This document shows positions 1 to 8,747 of a DNA stretch of 64,000 nucleotides, piece by piece. The translations under genes and the position numbers were made by a program. The notes under the pieces are model-generated. The model did not search any database. It was not told the origin of the DNA and was given only the letters and a program-made list of their open reading frames with translations. The stretch is taken from positions 2,170,001-2,234,000 of the forward strand of contig NZ_LT578417.1 in assembly GCF_900088535.1 (NCBI RefSeq). Reading direction: 5' to 3'. Source of the stretch: Cyanobium sp. NIES-981 (GTDB lineage: Bacteria > Cyanobacteriota > Cyanobacteriia > PCC-6307 > Cyanobiaceae). Position 1 is the first letter of the stretch, and every line of letters begins with the position of its first letter.

Positions 1-1326
1 CAGGGTGAAACCGAGGCCACCGGTGCCGTAGGTGGCCACCAGCAACCGTTGCCGCCCGGCCTGAAAGCCATCCACCAGCTGCTGCCGCCGCGACGGTGCC
101 AGGCCCCCGGTGAGCAGGGCCCCACCCAACTGGCCGTGCAGCAGGCCGGCCGTGGTGCTGAAGGCGGTGAACACCACCACCGGCTCGGCGCGGGCCAGCA
201 GGGCGGTGATCAACGCGCGGGCCGCGGGCAGCTTGTACTCCGAGGCGATCTGGCGCAGGGCCGTCAGCACGGCCAGCACCTCGGCATCGCGTCGTACCTC
301 GCCCCGGGCCGCCCGCCGGCGGTAGTCCTCCACCTTGCCCTGGAGGCGGTGCTGGAAGCCCCTGGCGGCGGCGGCGTCCAGCTCCACGGCGATGCAGCGG
401 CGCTGCTTGGGGGGCAGATCGAGGCAGTCCTGCTTGCGGCGATGCAGCAGCAGCGGCCGCGTGAGGCGATGCAGCTCGGCCAGGTTGCTGGCGCCGGTGG
501 CCTGCCACACCCGGCGGCCCCCCTGGTCCCGCCAGTGCCCCTGGCAGAACAGCTCCTCGTAGGCGCGCTGATGGCGCGCCAGCGGGTGGTCGATCGCCGC
601 CAGCAGGGGAAACAGCTGGGCCGGCCGGCCATTCTTCATCGGGGTGCCGGTGAGCAGCCAGATGGCGCGCAGCCGGGGATGGCGCGCCAGCCGCAACAGG
701 CCCTGACTGCGGACCGTGCGGGCGTTCTGGGCGTAGTGCGCCTCATCCACGATCAGCACGGTGCCGGCAGGGGGCAACTCCGGAGGCAGCCGCGCCCAAC
801 TGTGCAGCTCCAGCTGGAGCCCCAGCGCCAGGCCCTCACTGCGCCAGTGGTCGTGAAGGCCCACGGGGGCCACCACCAGGATGCGGCACTGGGCACAACG
901 CACCATCGCGCGGGCAGCCACCAGGGAGGAGAGCGTCTTGCCCAGGCCCATGGCATCGGCCAGCACGGCGCCGCGCCGGGCCAGCAGCCAGCGCACGGCG
1001 GCCCGCTGGTGGGCGAAGAGACGGCGGCCGTCGGCCAGGGGCTGGGCCAGGGCTGCCGCCTGCACCAGCTCCCGATGGGGGGGAAGGGGCGGCAGGGGCT
1101 GGGCCATCCAGGCGAGCCAGCGCTCCAGCTCCGGCTCCATGGGAAAACGGTCGGCCAGTTGGCCCTGCAGGGCCGCCGCTGCCTCGAGGGGAAACTCCCA
1201 GCAGCGCCGCTGCGGCAACCACGCCCCCCGGGGGCGGATGGCCCGCAGCTGGGCGCTGGTGACCGCATCGAAGGGGCTGATCACCTCGATCCGGCCGGAG
1301 GCCCCCAACCGCAACAGGCAACGCAT
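1..1326 (-). CDS. SNF2-family DNA helicase with HARP-like N-terminus (3' end cut by window)
   Basis: Predicted DNA-dependent ATPase/annealing-type helicase. About 442 residues are visible; the C-terminal part of the second RecA-like domain lies beyond base 1. Seen: Walker A DAMGLGKT at about residues 124-131, DEAH box at 194-197, motif III TGTP at 226-229, and a second-lobe start with VVFTAF. Residues about 11-52 (RIEV, then WEF before an Ala/Leu helix) resemble the HARP domain of SMARCAL1-type proteins; this is inference by eye. Start: ATG at 1326; an in-frame GTG at 1350 is possible. It is divergent from the HNH gene at 1401, with about 50-75 bp between them. The SNF2 call is firm; the HARP assignment is tentative. 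Confidence 0.85.
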   Translation of the reverse strand, partial: MRCLLRLGASGRIEVISPFDAVTSAQLRAIRPRGAWLPQRRCWEFPLEAAAALQGQLADRFPMEPELERWLAWMAQPLPPLPPHRELVQAAALAQPLADGRRLFAHQRAAVRWLLARRGAVLADAMGLGKTLSSLVAARAMVRCAQCRILVVAPVGLHDHWRSEGLALGLQLELHSWARLPPELPPAGTVLIVDEAHYAQNARTVRSQGLLRLARHPRLRAIWLLTGTPMKNGRPAQLFPLLAAIDHPLARHQRAYEELFCQGHWRDQGGRRVWQATGASNLAELHRLTRPLLLHRRKQDCLDLPPKQRRCIAVELDAAAARGFQHRLQGKVEDYRRRAARGEVRRDAEVLAVLTALRQIASEYKLPAARALITALLARAEPVVVFTAFSTTAGLLHGQLGGALLTGGLAPSRRQQLVDGFQAGRQRLLVATYGTGGLGFTL

Positions 1327-1400
1327 GCGCGGAATGGCAGTCCACGACACATTGCCACCCTGGACGCTGCCGGCAAACTCCCGTCAACCGAGCCACGCGC

Positions 1401-1886
1401 ATGCAGGCCAGGGATTGGGCGTCCCGCCACGCACCCGCCAGAGACGCCGTGTTTCTGGACGAACTCTGTCCCAAATTGCGTGCGCGCCGCTGGCGCCAAT
1501 CCCTGCACCAGCTCACCCAGCAGCGCTGCATCTACTGCGGCTGCCGCTCCGAATCCATCGACCATGTGCTGCCCAAGAGCCGCGGTGGTCCGAGCGTGAA
1601 CGAAAACTGCGTGCCGGCCTGCCTCGCCTGCAACGGCCGCAAGGGCGACAGCGAGGCCTTCTGCTGGTACCGCCAGCAGCCCTTCTATGACCCCCGGCGG
1701 GCCATGGCGATCCGGGCCTGGACGGAAGGGGACATGAAGCTGGCCGCTCGGCTGCTCGACTGGACGGCCACGGGCCCGGTGGGGGCGCGGGAGACCTCCG
1801 GTCCGGCGCCCCCCGCAGACCTCGACGGCGATCACCAGACCCTGCAGGCCACCGGGCCGTTGTGGCGCTGGCAGATGGCGGCCTGA
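1401..1886 (+). CDS. HNH endonuclease family protein
   Basis: A 161-residue protein with a complete HNH/zinc module. CxxC lies at residues 43/46, the core IDH at 53-55, an Asn-rich segment at 67-70 and a second CxxC at 74/77, followed by NGRKGD. Such modules bind a structural zinc and a catalytic divalent metal and cut DNA. The N-terminal 40 residues are basic and may contact DNA; the Pro-rich tail after about 125 looks disordered. It stands alone rather than fused to another domain, and is divergent from a SNF2 helicase, so a repair or replication-fork role is more likely than homing or restriction. No methyltransferase or specificity subunit is nearby. Confidence 0.85.
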   Translation: MQARDWASRHAPARDAVFLDELCPKLRARRWRQSLHQLTQQRCIYCGCRSESIDHVLPKSRGGPSVNENCVPACLACNGRKGDSEAFCWYRQQPFYDPRRAMAIRAWTEGDMKLAARLLDWTATGPVGARETSGPAPPADLDGDHQTLQATGPLWRWQMAA

Positions 1887-2077
1887 TCCTGGGGCGAGTC
1901 CGGAGCGGCCACCAGGGCTGCCGCGAGCATGGACCCGGCGAGCAGCAGGGGAACGGACCGCTCCCACCCGGCCGCCGCTCTCAGCGGAGCGGCGGCAGAG
2001 GCGCGGCGGGCACGGCATGGCCGTCCCAGCGGAACGACAGCATGGGGGGGAGCCGCCAGGGGAGAGACGAGAGCCAT
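1832..2077 (-). CDS. possible small secreted or membrane-anchored protein
   Basis: Low-confidence 81-residue frame in the 190-bp gap between the HNH gene and the next plus-strand gene, overlapping the HNH 3' end by 55 bp. What argues for a gene is the end of the protein: a Trp-Glu-Arg segment, a hydrophobic stretch of about 17 residues, then a short tail with two Cys and the ending ACRVW, which looks like a small exported picocyanobacterial protein. The first 35 residues are compositionally dull, so the true start may lie further in; ATG at 2077 is used here. It could be a GC-rich chance frame. No function is inferred. Confidence 0.33.
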   Translation of the reverse strand: MALVSPLAAPPHAVVPLGRPCRARRASAAAPLRAAAGWERSVPLLLAGSMLAAALVAAPDSPQDQAAICQRHNGPVACRVW

Positions 2078-3005
2078 GGAGACGATCAGCAGTGATACAG
2101 GTGTACTGGTGCCGGACGGGGCTGTCAAGCCGGTGGGTCGGCTGCTGGTGGTCGGGGCCGGCTACACCGGCCAGCGGCTGGCCACGGCCGCCGCGCGGCA
2201 GGGGTTCGAGGTCGTGCAGACCAGCCGCCAGCCGTCCCCTGGCGGCGCGGCCAGCCGCTGGCTGCCGTTCGACAGCCAGCGGGGGCTGGTGCCCGGATCT
2301 GCGGACCTGAAGGGGATCACCCACCTGTTCGTGTCGGTCCCGCCGGATGGACAGGGGGGAGATCCGGTGGTGCGGCTGCTGGGGGCCCGCCTGCGGGATC
2401 TGCCTCTGGTCTGGGCCGGCTACCTCTCCACCACCGGCGTCTACGGCGATACCGCCGGGGCCTGGGTGGATGAGACCGCCCCCACCCCGGCCCGCCCCGG
2501 CCGCAGCCAGGCCCGGCTGGAAGCCGAGCAGGCCTGGCTGGCCAGCGGCCTGCCGCTGCAGATCTTCCGCCTGCCCGCGATCTACGGCCCGGGCCGCACC
2601 CCGTTCCAGGCGCTGCGCTCCGGCACCAGCCGGCTGATCCACAAGCCCGGCCAGGTGTTTTCCCGCATCCATGTCGACGACATCGTGGGGGCCGTGCTCC
2701 ACTGCCTGGCCCTGCCGGCGGGGCAGCGACCGACCCTGCTGAACGTGGCGGACGACGAACCCAGCGCCTCCAGCGAAACCCTGGGCTACGCCGCCCATCT
2801 GCTGGGCTGCCGGTTACCGCCGCTGGAGCGCTACGACAGCATCGAGGCCAGCCTGAGCCCGATGGCCCGCAGCTTCTGGCAGGAGAATCGCCGCGTCAGC
2901 AACCGGCGGCTGTGCGAGGAGCTGGGCTACCGGCTGCGCTACCCCACCTACCGCGAGGGCTACCGCGCCTGTATCTCCTCCGCATACGGTGAGCCCTTGG
3001 GGTAG
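2076..3005 (+). CDS. NAD(P)-dependent epimerase/reductase-like protein (extended SDR fold)
   Basis: A 309-residue Rossmann-fold protein. VGAGYTG at residues 26-32 is the dinucleotide-binding loop; STTGVYGD near residue 120 and RLPAIYGPGR further on are typical of atypical extended short-chain dehydrogenases such as the YeeZ type. The substrate is unknown. The usual catalytic YxxxK is not obvious, which fits the atypical group. Start: ATG at 2076 after a purine-rich GGGGAGAGACGAG stretch; the frame is open upstream, but that part lacks family sequence. The 3' end overlaps by 46 bp the small membrane-protein gene on the other strand. Confidence 0.85.
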   Translation: METISSDTGVLVPDGAVKPVGRLLVVGAGYTGQRLATAAARQGFEVVQTSRQPSPGGAASRWLPFDSQRGLVPGSADLKGITHLFVSVPPDGQGGDPVVRLLGARLRDLPLVWAGYLSTTGVYGDTAGAWVDETAPTPARPGRSQARLEAEQAWLASGLPLQIFRLPAIYGPGRTPFQALRSGTSRLIHKPGQVFSRIHVDDIVGAVLHCLALPAGQRPTLLNVADDEPSASSETLGYAAHLLGCRLPPLERYDSIEASLSPMARSFWQENRRVSNRRLCEELGYRLRYPTYREGYRACISSAYGEPLG

Positions 3006-3148
3006 CACTGGGTGGGCTCCTCGGGGTCGCACACGAAGGGAAACCCCAGATCCCGCATCACCAGGCCCCAGTGCAGCTGCAACCAACCGCGGTTGAAGCC
3101 CGTGCCGAGGCCGAACAACAGCAATCCGAGCATCAACCACCGCAGCAT
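2960..3148 (-). CDS. small single-span membrane protein, unknown function
   Basis: A 62-residue protein. Residues about 2-19 form a hydrophobic helix (Leu/Gly-rich), followed by a Trp-containing amphipathic stretch (GWLQLHWGLV) and a polar tail with two Cys (FVCDPEE... and QCYPKG). The composition is much more protein-like than nearby shadow frames, so I take it as real. Its ATG (3146-3148) lies in the same CATG as the pdxA ATG (3147-3149), so the two genes diverge from overlapping start codons. It overlaps the 3' end of the SDR gene by 46 bp. Not a family I can name. Confidence 0.6.
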   Translation of the reverse strand: MLRWLMLGLLLFGLGTGFNRGWLQLHWGLVMRDLGFPFVCDPEEPTQCYPKGSPYAEEIQAR

Positions 3149-4172
3149 GGGCGTCCTGACCGGCGTACTTCCACCATCCAACTCCCATGGCGGCGATCTG
3201 GCCATCGCCCTGGGAGATCCTGCGGGCATCGGCGCCGAAGTGATCCTCAAGGCCCTGGCCCATCCGGAGGCCGCTGGCCTCGAGCCCGTGCTGGTGGGAT
3301 GCCGGCGCTGGCTCGAACGCGAGTACACGGCCCTGCGCCAGTGCAGCACCGCCCCCCTGCGCGACCCGGCCGACCTGGCGATCCTGGACCTGCCGCTGCC
3401 CGAGCCGGTCCAGGCGGGCCACAGCACGCCGGCCTGTGGCCACGCCGGCTTCCACTGGCTCACGGCCGCCGCTGAGCTGGTGCAGCAGGGCTCCTGCCGC
3501 GCTCTGGTGACCGCACCGATCTCCAAGGCCAGCTGGCATGCGGCGGGGCACCCCTATCCGGGCCAGACCGAGCGGCTGGCGGAGCTCACAGGGGTTGCCG
3601 AGGCCTCGATGCTGTTCACCGCCCGGGCGCCCGGAGGACGGTGGCGCTTCAACACCCTGCTGGCCACCACCCACATCCCGCTGGCCTCAGTGCCAGGCGC
3701 CCTCACGCCGCAGCGTCTGCAGCATCAGCTGGACCGGCTGCTGGCCTTCTGCCAGCGCTTCAGCGCCAACCCCACAGTGGTGGTGGCGGGGCTCAATCCC
3801 CACGCGGGAGAGGAGGGGCAACTGGGGGAGGAAGAGATGCAGTGGATCATCCCGGCAATGGGCGACTGGCAGGCGCGCCATCCGGACGTCACGCTGATCG
3901 GGCCGCTGCCGCCGGACACCTGCTGGCTCAGCGCGGCGAGCGCCTGGCAGGGAGACGGGGATGGCCCGGATGGCTACCTGGCCCTGTACCACGACCAGGG
4001 CCTGATCCCGGTGAAGCTGCTGGCGTTCGACGCTGCCGTGAACACCACCCTGGGCCTGCCGTTCCTGCGCACCTCCCCGGACCATGGCACCGGCTTTGCC
4101 ATCGCCGGCCGGGGCGTGGCAAGGCCGGCGAGCATGCTGGCCGCCCTGACCACTGCTCGCGACCTGGGCTGA
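3147..4172 (+). CDS. pdxA: 4-hydroxythreonine-4-phosphate dehydrogenase PdxA
   Basis: Pyridoxal phosphate synthesis: oxidises 4-phosphohydroxy-L-threonine with NAD before condensation by PdxJ. 341 residues, the normal length. Seen: LGDPAGIGAE at the N-terminus, GHPYPGQTE, metal-ligand His in TTHIPL, GLNPHAGEEG, YHDQGLIPVK and RTSPDHGTGF, all family signatures including the three divalent-metal histidines. Start: ATG at 3147 gives MGVLTGV and then the conserved beta strand; the longer upstream frame lacks homology. It ends 6 bp before the convergent accB stop. Its promoter would have to lie inside the small opposing ORF or upstream. Confidence 0.93.
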   Translation: MGVLTGVLPPSNSHGGDLAIALGDPAGIGAEVILKALAHPEAAGLEPVLVGCRRWLEREYTALRQCSTAPLRDPADLAILDLPLPEPVQAGHSTPACGHAGFHWLTAAAELVQQGSCRALVTAPISKASWHAAGHPYPGQTERLAELTGVAEASMLFTARAPGGRWRFNTLLATTHIPLASVPGALTPQRLQHQLDRLLAFCQRFSANPTVVVAGLNPHAGEEGQLGEEEMQWIIPAMGDWQARHPDVTLIGPLPPDTCWLSAASAWQGDGDGPDGYLALYHDQGLIPVKLLAFDAAVNTTLGLPFLRTSPDHGTGFAIAGRGVARPASMLAALTTARDLG

Positions 4173-4178
4173 ACGGGC

Positions 4179-4667
4179 TCAGCCTGGCTTGACGCGCATG
4201 AGCACCTGGCCGAACTCCACCGGCGTGCCGTTCTCCACCAGGATCTCCACCACTTCGCCGCCCACCTCGGCCTCGAGCTCATTCATCAGTTTCATGGCTT
4301 CGAGGATGCAGATGGTCTGACCCACCTTGATGCGGGCACCCAGCTCCACGAAGTTGGGCTCGCCGGGGGCCGGAGCGCGATAGAAGGTGGCCACCATCGG
4401 GGCGGTGATCTCCACCAGATCGCTGCGGCTGGCGGCGGCGGCCGGAGGTGGGGCCGACGGCGATGGTGGCGCTGCGGCGGGTGGCTGAGCCTGGGGTTGC
4501 GGCTGCACGGCCGCCACCACGGAGGGCATCCCCGCCACGGGTGCCGCTGCGGGCAGGTTGCGGCGCACTTCGAGGCGGAAGTCGTCGCCTTCCAGCCTGA
4601 GTTCCTGGATGTCGCTGTCGCCGAGCAGGGCGAGGAGCTTGTGGAGCTGATCGTGGTCAAGCTGCAT
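4179..4667 (-). CDS. accB: biotin carboxyl carrier protein of acetyl-CoA carboxylase (BCCP)
   Basis: 162-residue carrier that shuttles carboxybiotin between biotin carboxylase and carboxyltransferase in fatty-acid synthesis. Residues 1-38 are the N-terminal helical/beta part, 40-80 an Ala/Pro-rich mobile linker, and 82-161 the biotinyl domain. The biotinylation motif EAMKL is present with Lys126, and the flanking Gly/Val turns are normal. It lies 5 bp downstream of efp on the same strand, the efp-accB pair typical of cyanobacteria and many other bacteria, so the two are probably co-transcribed. Confidence 0.95.
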   Translation of the reverse strand: MQLDHDQLHKLLALLGDSDIQELRLEGDDFRLEVRRNLPAAAPVAGMPSVVAAVQPQPQAQPPAAAPPSPSAPPPAAAASRSDLVEITAPMVATFYRAPAPGEPNFVELGARIKVGQTICILEAMKLMNELEAEVGGEVVEILVENGTPVEFGQVLMRVKPG

Positions 4668-4672
4668 GGCGA

Positions 4673-5233
4673 TCAGTTCTCCCGCCCCAGATAGCTGTCG
4701 GTGCGAGTGTCAATCTTGATCTTCTCGCCGATCGAGAGGAACAGGGGCACCATCACCTGGGCGCCGGTCTCGACGATGGCGGGCTTGGTGCCGCCGGTGG
4801 CGGTGTCGCCCTTCACGCCGGGATCGGTCTGGGTGATCTCCAGCACCACGGAGTTGGGCAGCTCCACCTCGAGGGGCTTGCCGTTCCAGGACACCACGTT
4901 CACCTCCATGCCTTCCTTGAGGTATTTGCGGCTGTCACCGATCTGCTTGGCGGTGAGGCGGGTTTCCTCGAAGCTGGCCATGTCCATGAACACGTAGTCG
5001 TCCCCCTCCATGTAGGTGTGCTGCAGGGTGCTTTTCTCAAGCACGGCCTGGGGCACCATCTCGCCGGCCCGGAAGGTCTTCTCCACCACGTTGCCGCTCT
5101 GCACGGCCTTGAGCTTGGTGCGCACGAAGGCCGAGCCCTTGCCGGGCTTCACGTGCAGGAACTCAACGACCCGCCAGACCTGGCCATCCAGCTCAATCGA
5201 GGTACCGGTACGAAAGTCGTTGCTGGAGATCAT
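4673..5233 (-). CDS. efp: translation elongation factor P
   Basis: 186-residue EF-P, which relieves ribosome stalling at polyproline. Three beta-barrel domains: KOW-like residues 1-65, a central domain to about 128, and an S1-like C-terminal domain ending YLGREN. The loop KPGKGSA carries Lys32, the position modified in many bacteria; no modification-enzyme gene is seen here. Start: ATG at 5233 ([10 protein letters not shown] is the family N-terminus); the open frame continues upstream without homology. A good -10-like TACAAT lies just upstream (5256-5261). Confidence 0.96.
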   Translation of the reverse strand: MISSNDFRTGTSIELDGQVWRVVEFLHVKPGKGSAFVRTKLKAVQSGNVVEKTFRAGEMVPQAVLEKSTLQHTYMEGDDYVFMDMASFEETRLTAKQIGDSRKYLKEGMEVNVVSWNGKPLEVELPNSVVLEITQTDPGVKGDTATGGTKPAIVETGAQVMVPLFLSIGEKIKIDTRTDSYLGREN

Positions 5234-5255
5234 TCCGGCGGTTCGGATCTGGCGG

Positions 5256-5261
5256 ATTGTA
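5256..5261 (-). promoter_or_regulatory. candidate -10 element for efp-accB
   Basis: On the minus strand the sequence reads TACAAT, one base from the TATAAT consensus, and ends 23 bases before the efp ATG. No convincing TTGACA lies 17 bases further upstream, so this would be a -10-driven promoter, common in cyanobacteria. The predicted leader would be only about 15 nt. Confidence 0.4.
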
Positions 5262-5357
5262 CGGCTGGCTACCGGCCCCGACCCTGAAGCCTTCCTGTCC
5301 AGCCGGCGGGAGCACCGGTGAGCTGTGCCAAAGTCCGGCAAGAGAGATGGGGCTGCG

Positions 5358-6449
5358 ATGGTGGCGCGGATGGCTTCGGCTCGGGTTCTGGCGGTGGTGG
5401 CGTGGGCCCTGGCCCTCTGCCTGAGCCTTCCCCTGAGCCCACGGCCCGCCAGCGCCGCCCTGCCCCAGGGCAATGCGGTGAAGGATCCTGCCGCGATCCT
5501 GCGCAATGCCCTGCCGGTGGATGCCCCCAGGCTGCAGGAGCTGCAGCACCGCCTGGAGGACACCAGCACCGATCTGAGGGCCAAGCGCTGGTCGGCACTG
5601 AACTCCACCGTGCAGCGCAGCCAGTCGCTGCTGAGCAGCCGCCGCAGCGAGATCCTGGCGCGCTTCGCTCCGGAGGACACGCAGCGGGCCACCGCCCTGC
5701 TCGACCGGTTGGAAACCGAGCTGCAGACCCTGGCAGCCAGCGCCCAGGCGCAGGATCGGGATGCCTTCCTGGCCTCGCGCCGCGAGGCCCTCGCCACCAT
5801 CGGCACCGCCGAGGCCATGCTGGTGGGTCCCTTCCCGTTCGCCATCCCCAGCGAGTTCGATGCCCTGCCGCGGCTGCTGGGGCGCGCCACCGTGGAGATC
5901 GAAACCTCCAAGGGACCGGTGACGGCGGTGGTGGACGGCTACAACGCTCCGCTCACCGCCGGAGCCTTCGTGGATCTGGTGCAGAAGCGGTTCTACGACG
6001 GGCTTCCCTTCACCCGGGCCGAAGACTTCTACGTGCTGCAGACCGGCGACCCGGAAGGCCCGGCAGACGGCTACGTCGACCCAGCCACCAAGGAGCTGCG
6101 CCGGGTACCGCTCGAGATCATGGTTCCAGGCGAGGCGGCCCCCTTCTACAACCAGACCTTCGAAGACCTGGGCCGGTACAAGGCTGCCGCGGTGCTGCCC
6201 TTCGCCACGGTGGGCACCCTGGGCTGGGCCCACTCCGACAAGCAGCTCGATGACGGTTCTTCCCAGTTCTTCTTTTTCCTCTACGAGGCGGAGCTCACCC
6301 CGGCTGGGCTGAACCTGGTGGATGGACGCTACGCCGCCTTCGGCTACGTGGTGGACGGCGCCGAGGTGCTGGAAGAGCTGGGTGTCGACGACAGAATCCT
6401 GCGCGCCAGGGTGGTGGAGGGTGCCGAGAACCTGCAGCCCCACGCCTGA
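5358..6449 (+). CDS. thylakoid-lumen-type peptidyl-prolyl isomerase (cyclophilin, TLP40-like)
   Basis: 363 residues. A signal peptide covers residues 1 to about 34 (Leu/Ala-rich core, cleavage at PASA/ALPQ), so the protein is exported to the lumen or periplasm. Residues 35 to about 165 form a helical domain with Leu-heptad character, as in plant TLP40; residues about 170-363 are a cyclophilin domain ([52 protein letters not shown]). Start ATG 5358 is chosen for its basic n-region; 5370 is an alternative. thiL begins inside its last codons, so the two are likely translated from one mRNA. Confidence 0.88.
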   Translation: MVARMASARVLAVVAWALALCLSLPLSPRPASAALPQGNAVKDPAAILRNALPVDAPRLQELQHRLEDTSTDLRAKRWSALNSTVQRSQSLLSSRRSEILARFAPEDTQRATALLDRLETELQTLAASAQAQDRDAFLASRREALATIGTAEAMLVGPFPFAIPSEFDALPRLLGRATVEIETSKGPVTAVVDGYNAPLTAGAFVDLVQKRFYDGLPFTRAEDFYVLQTGDPEGPADGYVDPATKELRRVPLEIMVPGEAAPFYNQTFEDLGRYKAAAVLPFATVGTLGWAHSDKQLDDGSSQFFFFLYEAELTPAGLNLVDGRYAAFGYVVDGAEVLEELGVDDRILRARVVEGAENLQPHA

Positions 6450-7464
6450 CCCTGAACCGTGCCGGGATCCGACCCTTGCCGAGCTGGGCGAGGCGAGGCT
6501 GATCGAACGGCTGGGTGCCTTTGCTGCCCCCGGCCAGTTTCAGGATGATGCGGCGATCCTGAGCCTCGGCGGCAACCTGGTGGTGAACACCGATGTGCTG
6601 GTGGACGGCGTGCATTTCAGCCCCGCCACCACCGATCCCTTCCACGTGGGCTGGCGGGCAGCCGCGGCAAACCTTTCGGATCTGGCGGCCATGGGCTGCA
6701 CCGGGGCCTGCGGACTCACGGTGGGGCTGATCGCCCCCGCCAGCACCCCCTGGAGTTGGGTCGAGGCCGTGTACCAGGGGCTCTGCCGCTGCCTGGGCGA
6801 GCACGGGGGCGGCAACCTCCTGGGGGGAGACTGCAGCTCCGGCGCGCAACGCACCCTCGCCATCACGGCGGTCGGTGCCCTGGGCGGAGCAGGCCCCATC
6901 CGCCGCGGCGACGGCAGGGCCGGCGACACCCTGGTGTGCACGGGCCTGCACGGCCTCAGCCGCCTCGGGCTGGCCGTGCTGCAGCACGAGCTGGAGCCCC
7001 AGCGGCTGCAGGGTCTCCCCTCGAAGCTGCTGGAGCGGGCCGTCCGCGCCCACCGGATGCCCGTCCCTCGCTTCGATGCCGTACGGGCCCTCGCCGCCAG
7101 CCAGCCTGCGGAGCTGGCCTGGCGCGTGGCGGGCACCGACAGCAGCGATGGGCTCGCAGCAGCGGCCGTGGCCCTGGCCCTGGCCAGCCGTTGCCGGGCC
7201 GTGCTGGAACGCCGCACCCTGCCGATCGACCCGGCCATGGCCCGGCTCGACACGGCAGAGACCTGGTGCCTGGCGGGCGGTGAAGATTTCGAACTGGTGC
7301 TCGCCCTGGATCCGCGCTGGGCGAAGGCCCTGATGGAGCTGCTGCCGGGGTCGCGGCGGATCGGCAACCTGGCGGCCGCGGCGCCGGGGAAGCCCGTCCT
7401 CGGCTGGGAGGACGGCCAGGCTGTGCCGGTGGCGTCCGAAGGCTTCCGCCACTTTGCGGGGTGA
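6421..7464 (+). CDS. thiL: thiamine-monophosphate kinase ThiL
   Basis: ATP-dependent phosphorylation of thiamine monophosphate to the pyrophosphate cofactor. 347 residues from the GTG at 6421. Family motifs: QDDAAIL near 41-47, NTDVLVDGVHF at 56-66, NLSDLAAMG at 84-92, GGDCSSG (metal binding), GTDSSDGLAA and GGEDFELVL. The GTG start overlaps the PPIase gene by 29 bp and places TLAELGEARLIERL, the usual family N-terminus, about 20 residues in; longer frames upstream are PPIase shadow. It is convergent with gap2, with 97 bp between them holding a hairpin. Confidence 0.9.
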   Translation: MPRTCSPTPDPEPCRDPTLAELGEARLIERLGAFAAPGQFQDDAAILSLGGNLVVNTDVLVDGVHFSPATTDPFHVGWRAAAANLSDLAAMGCTGACGLTVGLIAPASTPWSWVEAVYQGLCRCLGEHGGGNLLGGDCSSGAQRTLAITAVGALGGAGPIRRGDGRAGDTLVCTGLHGLSRLGLAVLQHELEPQRLQGLPSKLLERAVRAHRMPVPRFDAVRALAASQPAELAWRVAGTDSSDGLAAAAVALALASRCRAVLERRTLPIDPAMARLDTAETWCLAGGEDFELVLALDPRWAKALMELLPGSRRIGNLAAAAPGKPVLGWEDGQAVPVASEGFRHFAG

Positions 7465-7480
7465 AACCTCGCCAGGCGCA

Positions 7481-7506
7481 GGCCAGCCCCCCGGAGGAGG
7501 CTGGCC
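7481..7506. terminator. hairpin between convergent thiL and gap2
   Basis: Perfect 8-bp inverted repeat GGCCAGCC / GGCTGGCC (7481-7488 and 7499-7506) with a 10-nt loop, in the 97-bp gap between the two convergent stops. No T-run on either side, so it could be a bidirectional pause or mRNA 3'-end structure rather than a classic intrinsic terminator. Confidence 0.35.
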
Positions 7507-7561
7507 GGGCGGTCAGAACCGGATCGCTCCGGCAACCGGCGGGAGGATCACTACCAGAGGA

Positions 7562-8584
7562 TCACTTCCAGTTGCGGGCCACCACTTCGGCGAGGTCCAC
7601 CACCCGCTGGCTGTAGCCCCACTCGTTGTCGTACCAGCAGATCACCTTCACCATGTTGTCGCCCATCACCAGGGTGAGATCGGAGTCGACGATGGTGGAT
7701 TCGTCGGTGCCCGCATGGTCGCTGGACACCAGCGGCAGGTCGCAGTACTTGATGATGCCCTTCATGCCGTTCTCGGAGGCGGCCTTCAGCGTGGCGTTCA
7801 CTTCCTCACGGGAGGTGGGGCGGCTGACTTCCAGCACCAGGTCCACCACCGACACGTTGGGGGTGGGCACCCGCAGGGCGATGCCGTTGAGCTTGCCCTT
7901 CATCGGCGGATAGACCAGGGCCACGGCCTTGGCAGCGCCGGTGCTGGTGGGCACGATGTTGATCGCGGCGGCGCGGGCACGGCGCAGATCGCGGTGGGAG
8001 GCATCGAGGATGCGCTGGTCTCCCGTGTAGCTGTGGGTGGTGGTCATCGTGCCCTTGACGATGCCGAAGGCCTGATCGAGGGTCTTCACGATCGGTGCCA
8101 TGCAGTTGGTGGTGCAGCTGGCGTTGGACACGATGTCCCAGTCTTCGTGGCGGTACTCGTGATCGTTCACCCCCACCACGAAGGTGCCCACGCCCTCACC
8201 CTTGCCGGGGGCCGTGATCAGCACCTTCTTCGCACCGGCTTCGATGTGCTTGCCGGCACCGGCCTGATCGATGAACACCCCGGTGGATTCGATCACCAGG
8301 TCCACACCCCATTCCTTCCAGGGCAGGTTGAGGGGGTTGCGGTCCGAGAAGCACTTGATCGTCCGGCCGTTGACGATGATGGCGTCGTCGGTGCAGCTCA
8401 CCTCCGCATCCCGGATGTGGCCCAGCATCGAGTCGTACTGGAGCAGGTGGGAATTGGTGCGGGGATCGGAGGTGTCGTTGAGGCCCACCACCTCGATGCC
8501 GGTGTTGGCCCCACGGCTCAGCCAGCAGCGCATGAAGTTGCGACCGATCCGGCCGAATCCATTGATCGCAACCTTCAATGTCAT
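7562..8584 (-). CDS. gap2: glyceraldehyde-3-phosphate dehydrogenase, photosynthetic type (Gap2)
   Basis: 340 residues. Reduces 1,3-bisphosphoglycerate in the Calvin cycle with NADPH (also NADH). INGFGRIGR near the N-terminus is the Rossmann loop; SNASCTTNC carries the catalytic Cys157; [11 protein letters not shown] and [10 protein letters not shown] are family signatures. [10 protein letters not shown] at 35-44, with Thr instead of the NAD-specific pattern, matches the GapA/Gap2 class that accepts NADP. Divergent from murC across 163 bp that hold a candidate -10. Confidence 0.96.
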   Translation of the reverse strand: MTLKVAINGFGRIGRNFMRCWLSRGANTGIEVVGLNDTSDPRTNSHLLQYDSMLGHIRDAEVSCTDDAIIVNGRTIKCFSDRNPLNLPWKEWGVDLVIESTGVFIDQAGAGKHIEAGAKKVLITAPGKGEGVGTFVVGVNDHEYRHEDWDIVSNASCTTNCMAPIVKTLDQAFGIVKGTMTTTHSYTGDQRILDASHRDLRRARAAAINIVPTSTGAAKAVALVYPPMKGKLNGIALRVPTPNVSVVDLVLEVSRPTSREEVNATLKAASENGMKGIIKYCDLPLVSSDHAGTDESTIVDSDLTLVMGDNMVKVICWYDNEWGYSQRVVDLAEVVARNWK

Positions 8585-8630
8585 GGCAGAAGAGCGGAAA
8601 ACCCGCTAGTTAAGGGAGATTTGGCTGCCG

Positions 8631-8636
8631 ATCATA
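8631..8636 (-). promoter_or_regulatory. candidate -10 element for gap2
   Basis: Minus strand TATGAT (plus ATCATA), five of six consensus bases, 46 bases upstream of the gap2 ATG. No good -35 at the expected spacing. The same 163-bp gap also holds a 7-bp inverted repeat, CGCAGCA/TGCTGCG at 8698-8704 and 8716-8722, just upstream of murC, which may be a leader hairpin. Confidence 0.35.
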
Positions 8637-8747
8637 CAGAAATCACCTGCACGGCCCCCTTGCGGCAACGGGGAGCGGCATCGACCATGCCCGCAGACGC
8701 AGCATCTCGTAATGGTGCTGCGGACCCGGGCGGCCTAATTTCGCCAG

